DNA from: Chimonanthus salicifolius
Lineage: Eukaryota; Streptophyta; Magnoliopsida; Laurales; Calycanthaceae
Direction: 5' to 3'
Assembly (NCBI GenBank): GCA_013350335.1
Contig: CM023539.1
Location: 30,366,631 to 30,430,630 of the forward strand
Length of the DNA: 64,000 nucleotides
The translations under genes were made by a program, and so were the position numbers. Under the pieces are notes generated by a model, which worked only from the letters and a program-made list of their open reading frames with translations, searched no databases and was not told where the DNA came from. This document shows, piece by piece, positions 22,021 through 34,476 of this stretch. Within the stretch, counting starts at the first letter, position 1; every line of letters starts with the position of its first letter.

Positions 22021-24133
22021 TGTAACACCCCAGTCCACCCAGGTCAATATTGCCTGCTTTGGGCCTGCAGCCGAGCTCGTAAAACTTTGTTTCTAGCGAG
22101 CAAACCCAATGAATGCTCCCAAAAAGGCTTTGTGCTTGATGGAAAAGGATTCTTGAAAGTCCCTTTCTCACGGTGCTAGAACAACATAATTGACCCTAGA
22201 GGGGGGTGAATAGGTCAATCCCAGTTTTTTTGGTGTTTACAAATTTCTTGATTGTTTCAAGTACAGCAAAGCATTTAATCAAGAGATTTGTATAGTGTGA
22301 TAGATTGTTTATAATTTCTTTAGACAATCACATTAAGATTATGACCCTTTACATTTTGCTTGATTATCGATGTTTGTGCACAATGTGTAGAATAAGAAAA
22401 TCAACATGCAAAGTTATGTGCGTCGAGAAGAGTAAGGAATCACTATCCAGGGCGATAAGAAACCTGGTTTTACCAAAGGTTTACTAGTTTATAATCATCT
22501 TCTCTCTCTCTCTCACAAACTCAATCCATATGATTGGTTGTATTAGATTCCCCAAGGGTAAGCACGAGAGAGAGAGAGAGTGATTCTTTTGTTGGCCCTT
22601 GTTTAAGCTCACTGATAATGATGAGGGTCCAACTGATTTCGCTAAAGGATGCCAACTGGTTGCATAAAGATTGGATTATATAGAGAATGCAACAAGTTGC
22701 AACAACGGTAATGTACCGACAGGTCGGACGCACCGAGGGGTCGGTGACTAGAAATGTTACCGTTCAACAACCCAACCGTTGCGCATTAGTGCACTCCTAA
22801 CGGTAATATTCTTTCTCGGTTGACATGTCGGTGTGGCCGATGGGTCGACAGTTATGGCACCGAGAGGTCGGTCCATACGATGGTCTTGATCTGGGGCAGC
22901 ACCATGCTGAGAGTAGTTTCAAGTCTAGAAACCTGTTTTACCCATAATGACCTGTGGCCTTTTACCGAGGGGTCGGTCCTGGTACTCTCGATCGGTCTTG
23001 AACTACCGATATGTCTATTTTCTAGAGAGCCCATCTAAGTTCTAAGTTCCATAATTGATTTCTCTTTATCGAAGAGTCGTTGACCACGATGGGTCGTTTC
23101 AGCCTTTCACCGAGGGGTCGATGCATACGAGATTCTCTATCAGAGACTTTCCTAGAATGACAGTTCTTTGATCCAGAACCTATGTCAATCTGGTCAACCA
23201 GTCCTAGACCATGATGGGTCGATCCTGTCTCCACCGAGGTTTCGGTGAGAACGACTGGTCGAGCTGACAGTGAAACCAAGTACATATTTCAAGTGGGGTT
23301 CCAATTCACTATCAAGCTTCCTCTTAGGCTTTTAATGATTTTATCATTTGCTCAACTAGGCCTAGGAATGATCCTTTCTAAGGTGTAGGTACCACCTAAA
23401 GTCATCTATAGACATAATACTTGTTTTGTGATTGCTATAATGATGAGCTTCAATCCGGTGGAGTATGATCTTTACTCTTGATCACCTTGGGTGTTCAACC
23501 TTCTAGCAAGATCTTCTTCTTGAGTCATGGAATTGACAAAACAAGGGACTCGACCAAGCCGGGGCACTAACAATTCCAATCATATATACCAGAGAAGAAC
23601 ACTATCACCAGGCGATGAGGGACTTCCCACTGACTCACAGTGCCATCTGCATCATCTTGGCGGATTTCTCTCCTACCTGTGGTGCCTAGACCTCAAGGCA
23701 CTAGGGCCCCTTGGGGCAGGACACTACAACCTACCACATTAAAACCAGAGCCGCTCCAGGCTCTACTGCAAGTCCTGGTTCCAACTACAAGGCCACATAT
23801 GCACCATCCCACACCCTCAGCCTGATATTTGAACTGTGCTCTGATAACATTTGTAATGCCCTAGTCCAACTAGCACAATATTGTCCACTTTGGGCCCGTA
23901 GCTAGGACCTCACGACTTTGTTTCTGGTGATCAGACCAAGGAATACTCCCGAAAGGCCTTGTGCTTGATGGAAGAGGATTTTAATCATATATACCAGAGG
24001 GGAACACTGTCACCAGTCAATGTGGGACTTCCCACTGGCGCACAGCGCCATCTGCATCATCCTGGCAAATTTCTTTCCTGCATGTGGCGCATGGACCTCA
24101 AGGCACTAGTCCCCCTCGGGACAGGGTACTACA
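22021..24133 (-). mobile_element. TRIM element (~0.7 kb without insert), minus strand
   Basis: Two LTRs flank a ~120-bp centre. The right (5') LTR is 23852-24133 (282 bp, plus reading TGTAATGCC...GTACTACA). The left (3') LTR is 22021-22153 plus 23573-23728 (289 bp), split by a solo LTR. Next to the right LTR the minus strand reads TGTTATCAGAGC (23838-23849), matching the initiator-Met PBS TGGTATCAGAGC. There is no coding capacity, so it is a terminal-repeat retrotransposon in miniature. Flanks (ATTAG / ATCAT) are not a clean TSD. The frames at 23527-24171 are LTR by-products. Confidence 0.8.
22154..23572 (-). mobile_element. SIRE/Maximus-type solo LTR, 1,419 bp
   Basis: On the minus strand it starts TGTTAGTGCCCCGGCTTGG and ends CTTTCA, with the CACCCCCCTCTAGGGTCAATT word near its end. 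Flanks are ATTCT (22149-22153) and ATTCC (23573-23577), a 5-bp TSD with one change. Excising it restores the TRIM LTR in register with its partner at 23977, which confirms the boundaries. A TATATAATCC box lies near 22674 (minus). Several ACCGA-N4-TCGGT hairpin words occur in 22714-23245. Confidence 0.88.
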
Positions 24134-24560
24134 ATCATTGTTTATTTTTTAAGAGTCATTCATGTGTTTGAACTTGTATGTTACTATTTTATTGTGAGGG
24201 AAATTTGTAAAAATGTTGGAGTACCTTAATGAGATTCGAAAAAGGTCATTCTCGTTAGTAGAAGTAGAACTGTGTAAAAGGTTTATTCTCCACTCTTGAA
24301 AGAGAACCATAGTGGATTCAAATCATCAAGTGGTGTACTTGGGACGAGGACATAGGCACATAGTTGAATCTTGTTAAAATATTGGGTTTACTTTCTCCAT
24401 CTCTTCTCACCTTTTCAAATTACTTATGATTTCATCTGATACACATTTACTTCTAATCTTTCTATTTTGTGTAATATGAAAATCCCAAAAATTTGCATTG
24501 ACCCAATTCAGCCCCCCCTCTCTTGGGTCAATTATTGTGCAACAATGTCTTTTCTTATTT

Positions 24561-25069
24561 TTTCCAGAGAAAAATCGAGATTAGTTGTTATTTTTCTAGT
24601 TGAGTTTTTGTTTGCCCAAAGTTGCAGTGAAACATCAATTAGAGTTGGAAGGGATTAAAAATCTGTTGAACTTTGTGAATTCGAATCCTTATTTGCGATT
24701 CAGGTCTTTTCAAATACACCGTAACTTGAGTGAGATTCAAATTTACTTTTTTTTTTTTTCCATTGAAGACCTAGGTAAGCCTTAGAACTAATCATAGTTG
24801 TATCACAACGTAAAGAACCAACATATCAACAAGAGCATGGGAGTGCTTGTGGTCAGCCATGATGGTCCCAATGAGTCCTAGAGGTGGCAAAACAAGATTC
24901 TTTTCCTTTTTTTTCCTTATTTTTTGTATTCAATGGTTAAGATCTAATTATAGTTAAGTAGATGATACATGTCATTCATCCATGGATGGAGCTCATTTAA
25001 TTATTTCTTGTGAAAATCCTATAAATAGAGTCCTAAGTTGTGTTTTTCTCATTGCTTTGTGTAAGGTTT
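24561..25069. other. No gene identified
   Basis: About 0.5 kb of AT-rich DNA. A CTATAAATAGAG box near 25018 on the plus strand looks like an LTR promoter cut off by the element that starts at 25070. The short frames (24467-24658, 24600-24785) show no recognised domain. Confidence 0.4.
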
Positions 25070-26167
25070 TGATGCAGACTGGGTAGGACATGATGCCTAC
25101 TCAATCACTGGTGCGGAAGCTTAATAATAATTTGAATAACCCCACTGCAATATAATAACCATATAAAAGTTTATATGACATGTTGCTTGAATGATAATAG
25201 TAACCCAAGAACATGGGACTCAAACCGGTCTCTAAAGCTAGTATCAATTCACCGTCCCAACTGGAAACTGGACCTGAATATCAGACAGGTTAGAAACGAA
25301 TAACCAAGGCCTCAGTTACAGGTAGCTTGCAACTATGGAATCTCCCATGCTTTGTTGCGAATCAGCGTGAACTCTCAGCCTGGAATCTACCTCTGGCCAT
25401 CACAACGCCAAAGTTGGATCAAGCCCTACTTAGTTGGGCTTGTAGAAGGTTACAACAACCTGACTTGCTTGAGATTCAACAGGGAATCTGGAAGTTGGGA
25501 ATCAATTGTTTGCCGATGGAAATCTGTAATAAATTGCAGTCTCAATTTCCACAAACACACCACTATTTGGAAAGAAACTAAACTAAAATTTTATTCATAA
25601 AAAGTCTCTCCCTAATCACAAACTACTATTCCACTTAAATAGGAAAAATCTACTGACAATCTTCAAGAAGCTGACCCTCCCTCTTTTACATGGAATAGGA
25701 AACTTAAGTAAAGTAACTACTAAATTTTCAAACAAAAACTAATCCTAAACTACTTTAATCTCCACCGATGGAAACCCAATCTTAATTAGAATAGGAGTCT
25801 TCAACCCACTGTATGATGCGTGTACAGGTCATTGAATCAATGGGCCTACTATGTTGGACCAAGGTTTTGTTGGTTGGGCCTAAGAAGCAATGGGCCTGCT
25901 TCTTTGGCTTGCTTTATTTTGGACTCAAGCTGAATTGCATTATTGAATTAAAGAAACAATCCATCTTCAATTTTTCACTTGGATACCCGTCCGGATCAAA
26001 GATATAATTTTCATCACTAGACTGTGGTTCAAGATGGTATCTGGGTGTTTCAAGTTCTTACTTTAGGATCGAACTTGCCTCAAACTGTCGGATGCATCCT
26101 CTACTGCATCTGTATCTGTTGTAGCTTCATGAACTACTAGAACTGGTGAGATACTGGGTGTAGCCAA

Positions 26168-26377
26168 CTAATTCATTTTTTCTTCCCACATTGGATCAAC
26201 ATAAGGTCCCTGCTCACCCAATGTTCTTGTGGAATGGGCATCCCAAAACACAAACTCAGCGATGGCCTCGGCCTCAATGCCATTGTGTTGTATGTCATCC
26301 ACTAGGGATTCATTACAATGAACTGGATGTTCCTGTACTTTCTCCAACAGTTGTACACTCATGAAATCGGTCTCCAC
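26168..26377 (-). CDS. Unrecognised 69-residue frame, second half of the internal region
   Basis: METDFMSVQLLEKVQ...DPMWEEKMN lies downstream of 26431-26661 on the same strand, in a different frame, ending ~70 bp before the 3' LTR. No domain was recognised. It may be the continuation of the preceding frame after a frameshift. Confidence 0.2.
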   Translation of the reverse strand: METDFMSVQLLEKVQEHPVHCNESLVDDIQHNGIEAEAIAEFVFWDAHSTRTLGEQGPYVDPMWEEKMN

Positions 26378-26430
26378 GAAATCATCGACCTCTTCCTCAC
26401 TAGAGGAATCTGAGTCGGCTGTTTCAATTT

Positions 26431-26661
26431 TTACAGTCGTCTTTTAATCGGCAAAACAGACGATCGTTTCCTCATCTTAGGTTGTCTAGCTTTATGCCTT
26501 GTCTTTTGCCTGTGATGATAGAAGATTTCATCTAAACTTTCATCTAAACTTTCTTCTGGACTTTCATCTGAACTTTCTTCTAAATATGAAAATTTAGAGT
26601 ACTTGGACCTCATTGGTGGCAAACTGATAAGATGTTGAATTATTTGTTTCTGTAAAACCAC
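26431..26661 (-). CDS. Unrecognised 76-residue frame, first half of the internal region
   Basis: It starts MVLQKQIIQHLISLPP and has an acidic repeat (SDESPEESLDESLDE) followed by a basic tail (RQKTRHKARQPKMRKRSS). The acidic-then-basic pattern could suit a decayed gag or nucleic-acid binding protein, but no zinc knuckle or known domain is visible. It lies between the PBS and the 3' LTR on the element's sense strand, which is the only reason to suspect coding. Confidence 0.25.
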   Translation of the reverse strand: MVLQKQIIQHLISLPPMRSKYSKFSYLEESSDESPEESLDESLDEIFYHHRQKTRHKARQPKMRKRSSVLPIKRRL

Positions 26662-27594
26662 AAGTTCTCTTGGTAGATTAGCACCTGTTTCTAATAATTG
26701 CTCTATCTGTCTGTCGCGGTCTCTAGAAAATTCTGCTTATCATCTTCTAGAGTGATCTCACATGACGACTCTGACTAGAAGGGAACCAGCTACGATGATT
26801 GTATCGCTTTGCCATAACTAGCCCTTGATCGAATTATGAGTCTCAAATGACTCCCAAACTCTAATAACCATTCTGATGCAGACTGGGTAGGATATGACGC
26901 CTACTCAATCATTGGTATGGAAGCTTAATAATAATTTGAATAACCTGGGTGCAATATAATAACCATAAAAAATTTTATATGACCTATAGCTTGAGTGATA
27001 ATACTAACCCAAGAACATGGGACTCAAACTGGTCTCCAAAGCCAGTATCAATTCATTGTCCCACACTGGAAACTGGACCTGAATATCAGACAGCTCTGAA
27101 ACAAATAACCAAGCCCTTAGTTACAGGTAGCCTGGAACTATGGAATCTCCCCTGCTCTATTTTGAATTAGCCTGAACTCTCAGCCATAAATCTGCCTCTG
27201 GCCTTAACAATGCCAAAGTTGGATCCAGGCCTACTCAGTTGGGCTTGTAGTAGGTTACGACAACCTGACTTGCTTGAGATTCAAGAGGGAATCTGCAAGT
27301 TGGGCAGCAATTGTTTGCCAACAAAAATCTGTAATAAATTGCAATCTCAATTTCCACAAACACACCACGGTTTGGAAAGAAACTAAACTAAAATTTTATT
27401 CATAAAAAATCTCTCCGTAATCATAAACTACAATTCCACTCAAATAGGAAAAAATCTACCGACAATTTTCAAGGAGCCGACCCTCCCTCTTTTACATGGA
27501 ATAGGAAACTTAAATAAAACAAATCTTAAAATAAAACCATCATCGATGGTCCTAATTAAAATAACCGCTAAATTTTCAAATTGAAAGTTCCCGG

Positions 27595-29508
27595 TGTTCT
27601 AGAAAACGGTCCAAGATTGTCCTTAGAGGGGGGTGAATAGGAAATTCACCAATTTTTTATGGTCTTTAAAAAATTCTTGGCTAATTAAAATTACAAGCAA
27701 TGGATTAATAAGATAATCAAGATGTAAAGTGTTTTTATGAACAATATAGTGTCCCAATTGTTGATCAAACACAAAAATAATGTTAATCACCTATAACACT
27801 AGATTTATAGTGGTTCAGAGTAAACCCTCCTACATCCACTCTAAGGACTCACCCAACCTTTGGTTTATCATGAATTCACTATGTGGAGACTTACACCTTC
27901 ACAAATAGAGCAGGAATTCCACATATCTCAATTGACTGGGAATTTCACCCAATCCCTAGGATTTTGAAAGGTTCGACCTACCCCGGTCTACGTATTTATC
28001 TCTCTATTTTTTATAGTGGTTCAAGAATAAATCCTCTTTAATCCACTTCACCATCCCTAGAATAAACCCTATAGTGGTTTAAGAGTACACCCTCTTTAAT
28101 CCATTGTACAAGATTGATTTATAAAAACAAAATCAAACACTAAAAAACACTTTCCTTTGTAGCTCACAACTTGATGTAGATGTGCTCCTTGAAGATTCCT
28201 TCCCAATGTGATCTCGTATGTTGACGAAGATATGCCGTGTGTAGAGCAATCACAATCTATGGGAAGAGGTTCTAGGAAATTGGATGACCAATATCTATCC
28301 TAGAATGGTTTGCCTTCCTCTCTCTCAATCTGAATCCATGGAAGATTGGATTTCAAATGGTTCACCTAAGTTTAGAACATAGAGAGAGGAGATGGAATGT
28401 TTGGGAGTGCCTCTAAGATTTGCCTATTCAAAGTTCAAGATGTCCAAGATCTCCAACCAAATACACCAAAGGATTGGAGTATATATAGGCAAACATAAAA
28501 ATCCGGACTCTGGGTCAGCAATGGGCCGGTGCAGGCAAAGCGCCATTGTAATGTGACCGTTGTGCATTAATTGCAAGTCAAACGGATAGAAAATGGTCAC
28601 TACCAATGAGTCGATCTCATCGATGGGTCGACATAACTTATAGTGGATGTATCGGTCTTGTCGATTGTATCGACCTGAGTCAAATCCATGCAGGCAAAGT
28701 TTCAAGTCTAGAAACTTGTCAAACCTAGGTCGACATGTCTGTACCATCGTTGCTTCCTGGTACTCTCGATGGGTCTGTTACATTGATGTGTCGGTTCCGA
28801 GAATACCTCAGAGTTCTAAGTTCCACAACTCATACTTGACCCAGATCGACGTGTCGTGTGCACTGATGGGTCTATATTTCCTTATCGATGTGTCGGTGCA
28901 CCGGCAGGTTTATCTCCCTTATCAGAGAACACCTGGGTTTTACAGTATGTTCTTCCCAAAGACTGTAATAAACCAGTCGATTATCGGTGACCTCGATATG
29001 TCGGTCCTATTTTTCACTGAGGGAGGTGAACTCGATACACTCCAACTGATGGCAACCTCGAATGGTAGTGTGTTCATTCCAGAACCTTTGTCTATCCAGT
29101 CTACATATTGAAGATCTCGACTGATCTGTCCTGTCTCACCAATGGGTTGGTGGAATCGAAGGGTCGATCTGAAAGATTACCAGATTTTCCAATATTTATC
29201 CCATCTAGTTTTGTTACTGTCCAGTGTGCTCTAAGGCTTGTTAATGTTTTTACCAACATGTTCCACTAAGCCTAGGAAAGTTCCACTAAGGGTGTGGGTT
29301 CCACCTAAACTCATCTATGACCAATTACCTTTTGTCATTGCCATACACTTGGTGATAATAAATCTTGCTCTTGATCTTCCATTTCAAAGCTCTTGATTCA
29401 ATCTTCATCACTTGAGTCTTGTTTCATTGGCTTCAAACTTCCGAGACAATGCTTCACCTAAGTCATGAAATTGACAAATAGGTAAGTCGGCAAGCCGGGG
29501 CATTAACA
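27595..29508 (-). mobile_element. 3' LTR of a SIRE/Maximus-type element, 1,914 bp
   Basis: On the minus strand it starts TGTTAATGCCCCGGCTTGCC right after the PPT AAAAGGAGAGAT (29509-29520). It ends CTAGAACA, shortly after the CACCCCCCTCTAAGGAC word. A TATATATAC box lies near 28484 (minus). It matches 22154-23572 and 7343-8058 at its start. The 154-residue plus frame at 28647-29111 lies in the GGTCGA-rich part of the LTR and has no protein similarity that I recognise. Confidence 0.85.
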
Positions 29509-30724
29509 ATCTCTCCTTTTGTCAATTTCCATAACAAAACACCTAGAAGCTAATGAAGACAGACTCGATGACTTAGCCCAACCCAATATACATTTGAATA
29601 CATAAGATATAATAATATTAAGGTACATTTGAAATGAAAGAAATTCTAGACTCTGCTTCGAGATGCGACCTTCATTTTGCTTAGCCTGCAAGCTCCATTG
29701 TGATCCGGTACATGTACTTGTACACACAAACAATGAAAATTAGGTGGAAGCATAGGTCTCCCCCTCAAATGTTAGTCCATAAAGCACAATGTGCTCCCCT
29801 ATAACAAATGGACTAAGACCCCTTTTAATCTTTATTAGACTCCCCCTTAATCAAAGATTATCCTCTTTTCTCCCCCTTTAACTTAAGCTTTCTTTCAAGC
29901 TTCCAAAATCTCCTCCAAAGCTTACATCAAGCTTCTAATATTTCTCCCCCAAAGCTTCATAAAGCTACAAAACTTCTCCCCTTTTTTGTCATAAATTGAC
30001 AAAGGGTAATAAGCACAAATATACCACATTTAGTGTGCTTCAACAAGTCCTAATTGTTGGACTGAGAGGAGATGGAGAAGGAGGGGACAAGGGCCACATG
30101 CATTTGGTTTTCAAAAATGCCACTATGAAACCAACTCATGCATGCAAAGAGGAGGGAATCCCTTATACAATAAATATTCCATGATAAGAACATATAAGTG
30201 AAAGCATCATGAACTAAAATAGTATGCCGACAAAACACATAGTTTATGAAAAACAAGGATGATGCCAAATCATATACCTATATGAATACATATGCATCAA
30301 CCAAAATCAACATGTTCATTCATACAAATATACACCAATAATGAGTTTGTGAATGAACAAACACCTATCCTTGGAAATCCATTAAGTACATGGAAGCTTG
30401 TTTCTTCCCTTAAACTTTCCAAGGTGTGCTCTCCCTAGCTCAATATTTTGAGAGCACAATGCATGAACTCCAATAACACTTGGACCACTTAACCATGTTG
30501 GCTTTCATTGCCAAAACCCATTTGGTTTTAAGATTCACCTTTAGAAGATGAAAACCACAACATATGTGCATACCAAACATTTTGGAGAAGGAGGATTTTC
30601 ATCACATCAGAGTAGCGTATGAAAACACAATGGTGAATACATGCTTAAGGTTTTATGCCACAAGAGGCATGATTGTTAATATTGCATCATTGACGTGAAA
30701 ATAAATATAATAAACATATTTCTC
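29509..30724 (-). mobile_element. SIRE/Maximus 3' untranslated region fragment
   Basis: The segment upstream (minus sense) of the PPT is rich in CTCCCCC(TTT) words near 29860-29990. The one at 29974-30003 (CTCCCCTTTTTTGTCATAAA) resembles the typical 3' region of SIRE elements. No pol or env-like frame remains. The right limit is uncertain; near 30725 the sequence passes into Tekay-type LTR material. Confidence 0.5.
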
Positions 30725-33113
30725 ATCCGAGGGAAATATGATGGATTACATGGGGTCCATCTCCTATACATGGGGTCCATCTCCTACAATAGCAATGGGG
30801 GTTCCTCAGTTCCCTCTTTAAGTACGAATCCTGCAACGTAAGGAATGTGAGCAACAAACCAGTTAAGAGTATTCATGTCATTCCCTGCCCCTCCAGGGCC
30901 CGAGACATGAACTGGGTAATTTTTTTTCTAACACTGAGCATTCATCTTAGCGGAAGTCTCACAAATTATGGGCTTTTATTATTCTTTACCCAAAAGTTCA
31001 GACACAACATCAAACAAGTTCAGATCCAACCATCACACGACCGGTTAAGTTCTCAGGCAATTAGAGGGGTCAAAATGGTCCCTCTTAAGCCCTAGATCCA
31101 TGACAGAGCCCACCCAGACACCGCGGTACTTTGGATACACCACTAGTCAAGATGCAGTCTACAACTTTGATTTCCATTTTTCTTAAGCCCATGAGTCACA
31201 CATGCTCTTTCATGTGGACTCAAACATGTACCAAAACTAATAACACATACCCATCAGAAACACACATAGGAAATGAAGTAGTTTTATTACATGTCTATTG
31301 TACCTCAACCAGACACAAATAAGGGTTTATTACATCACAAAAGTCATAGAAAGAGGAATTAAATACAACATAAAATTCCCACTATGGAGGAATACAATAA
31401 AGTTCCTCCACCCTTACTACAGTTGAGGATCATTCAGTCCTTCCTCATCCGGGTTTCCTGCAACGTAAGTGATGTGAGCTCAACAACCAGTGAAGAGAGT
31501 ACAACAGATAATACAACATATTATCATCCATAAACATGTTTTCACTTAACATTTTATACACTCAGAACTCATACAATTTTCACTATGAGATCAACGTCTA
31601 CATAGTTATTTAAATGCATGCTCTTTCTTTCTCAAAACAATACCCTGTCAATCGACATTTGCGGTGCACCTAGGCCGTGAATACGTTCCACATAAGCGAC
31701 CTTGTTACCGGTCCAAGTGCTCCACACAACACGTATATACACCTTACATTGCGGTTATTCACAACCCAGTGCTACACCTAGTATGTGAGGGTAATTTGAT
31801 ATGCACAACACATCAACCAAATGCACATCAATGTATGGATTAAGTCCCCGTTCAACCCATAATATATTTCACATGACCATGATAAATTCTCACTCAACTA
31901 TCATGGATTCCAAAGCCCACCCGAATCATACAGAATAAATCAGCAGCGGTATCAACTATACTATGCTGAAAGCAACAAATCATTCTTAGCTTACAGCCCC
32001 GCAATAGGTATTAAAAACAAAGCATGTAACAACTGTAATTTAAACCACAGAGAAAACTACAACTGTTTCTTTTACCGTTCTCACCAATCGGGTACGTCTA
32101 CCTCTATTTATCGTGTGAATATAAAATCAATCCTACAACATGTCGTTATATACACAAATATACAAATATGTGAGTTCCAATAGGAACTACGAGTTGGAAA
32201 CTGATCTATCACTAGATCTCCAACTTGATAACCAGTCAACCTCTAGGCACATAAGTGGGTTTCATACTTCGTTTCAAGATGGCTAGGCATCGGCATCCTG
32301 CATACTCTCATGTTCACGTTTCACATATAAAAATGCATCTCATCCTGTTAAGTGTGAATAGTGTCGGTGTCGCGTTCTGGTCCCGCTCAATATAATAACC
32401 ACAGACCCCCATTTATTATCGTAGGACCAATGGTGTAGAATATCAGATTTTAAATGCAAATATGCAATCCACTTTAAAGAACACAATGTGGTTGAATCTC
32501 CTCACCTTTTAAACAGACGAGTGTCTTGACGAACTGTAAAGTGCTAAAAACTTGCGTCAATAAACGATACAAATAATTATAATGTGGTCTAATAAGCTAT
32601 CTCTTGTATTTTCTCATTTTAATCCCCCTTTAGCAATAAAGTCAAGACGTACAAGTATACGTTGAATAGTAAAAACTCAATGACAATGCGTTCGATAATA
32701 CACTCGAAAGAATAAGAGCAATCAAAGTGGAAGCAAAACTGACCAAAAATTAATAAAACAAAATAACATCCAGAACATGGTGTTTTAAGAAAAGTCGGCA
32801 TACAAAACACAAAGTTAATAACATTCAATGCCTGTTTCATATTATCAATGGGTGATCGTTACCGCGATGCATTGAGAATGGCCCAACAAGTAAAACAGAA
32901 GCAATTTAATATCCACAACTAAGTTACACTAAACTAGGTCAGAACAGAACGTTAGTCACTAGAATTTGTTCGTCACTCACATGGCAAACGGCCTAAGTGG
33001 TCTATAAATGGAGAAGTTCTACAACTACTAGGTGCACAGGCCTCAAAGAAATTCCGAACTGGTATTCGCAATTCTAGAGCTTACCACTCAAGAAAAAAGT
33101 TCGAGAATGGACA
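30725..33113 (-). mobile_element. Tekay-type LTR fragments (minus sense)
   Basis: Two related pieces. 30830-30870 and 31455-31495 share CCTGCAACGTAAG..ATGTGAGC, the same word as at 43600 in a delimited Tekay solo LTR. In both that LTR and here, a TCTCCTCACCTT word follows ~1.05-1.08 kb further on (32498 and 44672). This supports a single LTR family running about 31096-33113 plus a shorter terminal duplicate at 30725-31095. A ~22-bp tandem (ATGGGGTCCATCTCCTA) lies at 30748-30795. Ends are not certain. Confidence 0.5.
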
Positions 33114-34476
33114 TGTAACAACCTGACCCGATTTTTCGGGATTTTAAAGGCTTTTAGGATCTTAGTAGCAGTGGGGGAGAGTGTGGAACCAACAATGGGT
33201 CTCGGTTTGCCCGGTTTCGAATTTGGAGTTTGGAAAGGCATTTTAGCAATTTCTGAATTATTGTATATTTTGTCATACAAAAAGAATTAAAATACACATT
33301 TTCTTCCCCGATGTTCGATATTTTGAGAAACTGAAATTTTAGTATTTTAATTTTATTTTTTATTTTTTTTTAAAAAAAAAGAAGAAAAGATGCAAAAATC
33401 CCCTAAACCTTAACCATAAATAAAACCCTACCCCATATTCCTTTTTCGCCCATCCGCGCGGCATTGTAGTGCCGCAGCTACAGTGCCACGATCCTTCTTG
33501 ATCCCCTTTTCTTTCTCTAGTCTCTCTCTTCCCTCTCCCTTCCCTCTCTCTGACCTCTCTTTTCCTCCTTCCCTTTCACTCTCCATCCTTCCTTCCTTCC
33601 TCCATCGAGCCTCCCATTAGCTACCTCTGCTGCTCCGTCTTCATCTCGTTTCCTAGGTACCCGAGCTTCCTCCCTCATTCCTCTCCTTCTCTTCATTCTC
33701 TTCACCCCTTTTCACCTCTTCTTGCATATTCGATCCTCCATGTCCCTCTTCCTCCTCATAGTCGCCCCTCTTTGTCCTTCCCTTTTCCCCTCTCACGACC
33801 CCGACTCTCCCCTCTTAAAACCCTAAACCTGTCACCGCCGCCATCTTCTCCTCTTCCCAAATCAAAACTCTAGCCTCACCCCACCCCTGTATGTTCTTCC
33901 TTCTCTGTACCGATCGGGTTTCTTCACCCAAATCTGTCGCCATGTTTTCCTTTTCCTCTCCTTATTCTTCCTCTTCTTCTATTTCATTCCCTGGCGCAAC
34001 CCCTGAGTTGGACCGAGCCTAGTCTATCCTTAAACCCAATCCCCCTCTAGTCCTATTGCAAGTTGGACAAGCCCATTTTGGCCCAACTCTTTCCTAGGCT
34101 GAGTGAACCCAGCCTCTCTGAGCCCAGCCCAGCAGATAGGCCTTGTCCAGTCTGTGAGCCCAGTGGATTGGCCTAGTCCTTCAAACCTTCTTCGGCGCAG
34201 CTTCTCTGGCCCAACAGTGCAGATCCAGGTCCAGCAGGCCCAACTCGAGCCCAACCTCTTTTCGGCCCAGCAGTTCAGATTCGACTCGACCCAGTTTCTA
34301 GACCCGGCCAGGCCCAAATCCGTTTCTGACCCGTTCCAGGCCCACTTTGGGCCCGTTTCAGGCTTGTTTCTGGCATGTTTTGGGATCATCTCTAGAGTGT
34401 TTCTAGACTGTTCAAAGCCCGATTCAAGCCATCTTTGCAGGACCGTCCTCGACTTACGTACCCGTCCCAAATTCCT
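33114..34476 (+). mobile_element. Tekay-type LTR (plus sense), cut by assembly gap
   Basis: It begins TGTAACAACCTGACCCG and parallels the delimited LTR starting at 42893. Shared features are TTGTCATA near 33270, AAAACCCTA, a CTACAGTGCC hairpin at 33460-33487, a long pyrimidine tract (33495-33990), and a GGCCCA-rich stretch (34050-34340). The gap at 34477 hides its end. Frames on either strand crossing the N run are artefacts. Confidence 0.6.

Larger units (their letters stand above)
21482..24560 (+). mobile_element. SIRE-like LTR (plus), split by a TRIM insertion
   Basis: Pieces 21482-22020 and 24134-24560 form one LTR. The left piece has TATATATTG near 21803 (promoter) and a GA microsatellite at 21846-21889. 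The right piece carries a U5-like segment (AAGTGGTGTACTTGGG..GAGGACATAGG) that aligns with 40485-40520, and ends with the CCCCCCCTCTC..GGGTCAATT word seen at the ends of SIRE/Maximus LTRs. It begins at or within a few bases of the Athila LTR end, so it inserted there. Its exact 3' end (about 24560) is uncertain. Confidence 0.55.
25070..27594 (-). mobile_element. Non-autonomous LTR retrotransposon of an unnamed family, minus strand
   Basis: Direct copies begin TGATGCAGACTGGGTAGGA at 25070 and 26874 and align for ~700 bp. Next to the right (5') LTR the minus strand reads TGGTTATTAGAG, a PBS-like site (about 26859-26870). The left (3') LTR appears to end near 26096, so the internal part is ~0.78 kb. 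The right LTR is cut at 27594 by a SIRE LTR. Solo LTRs of the same family, with perfect TSDs, lie at 35521-36608 and 37946-39298. There is no RT, integrase or protease. Confidence 0.75.

Noticed and set aside
22021..24133. Clean TSD for the TRIM
   Set aside because: The flanks ATTAG and ATCAT do not match well enough; the element is supported by LTRs and PBS instead.
28647..29111. 154-residue plus-strand frame
   Set aside because: It lies wholly inside the minus-sense SIRE-type LTR, in its GGTCGA-rich part, and has no domain that I recognise.
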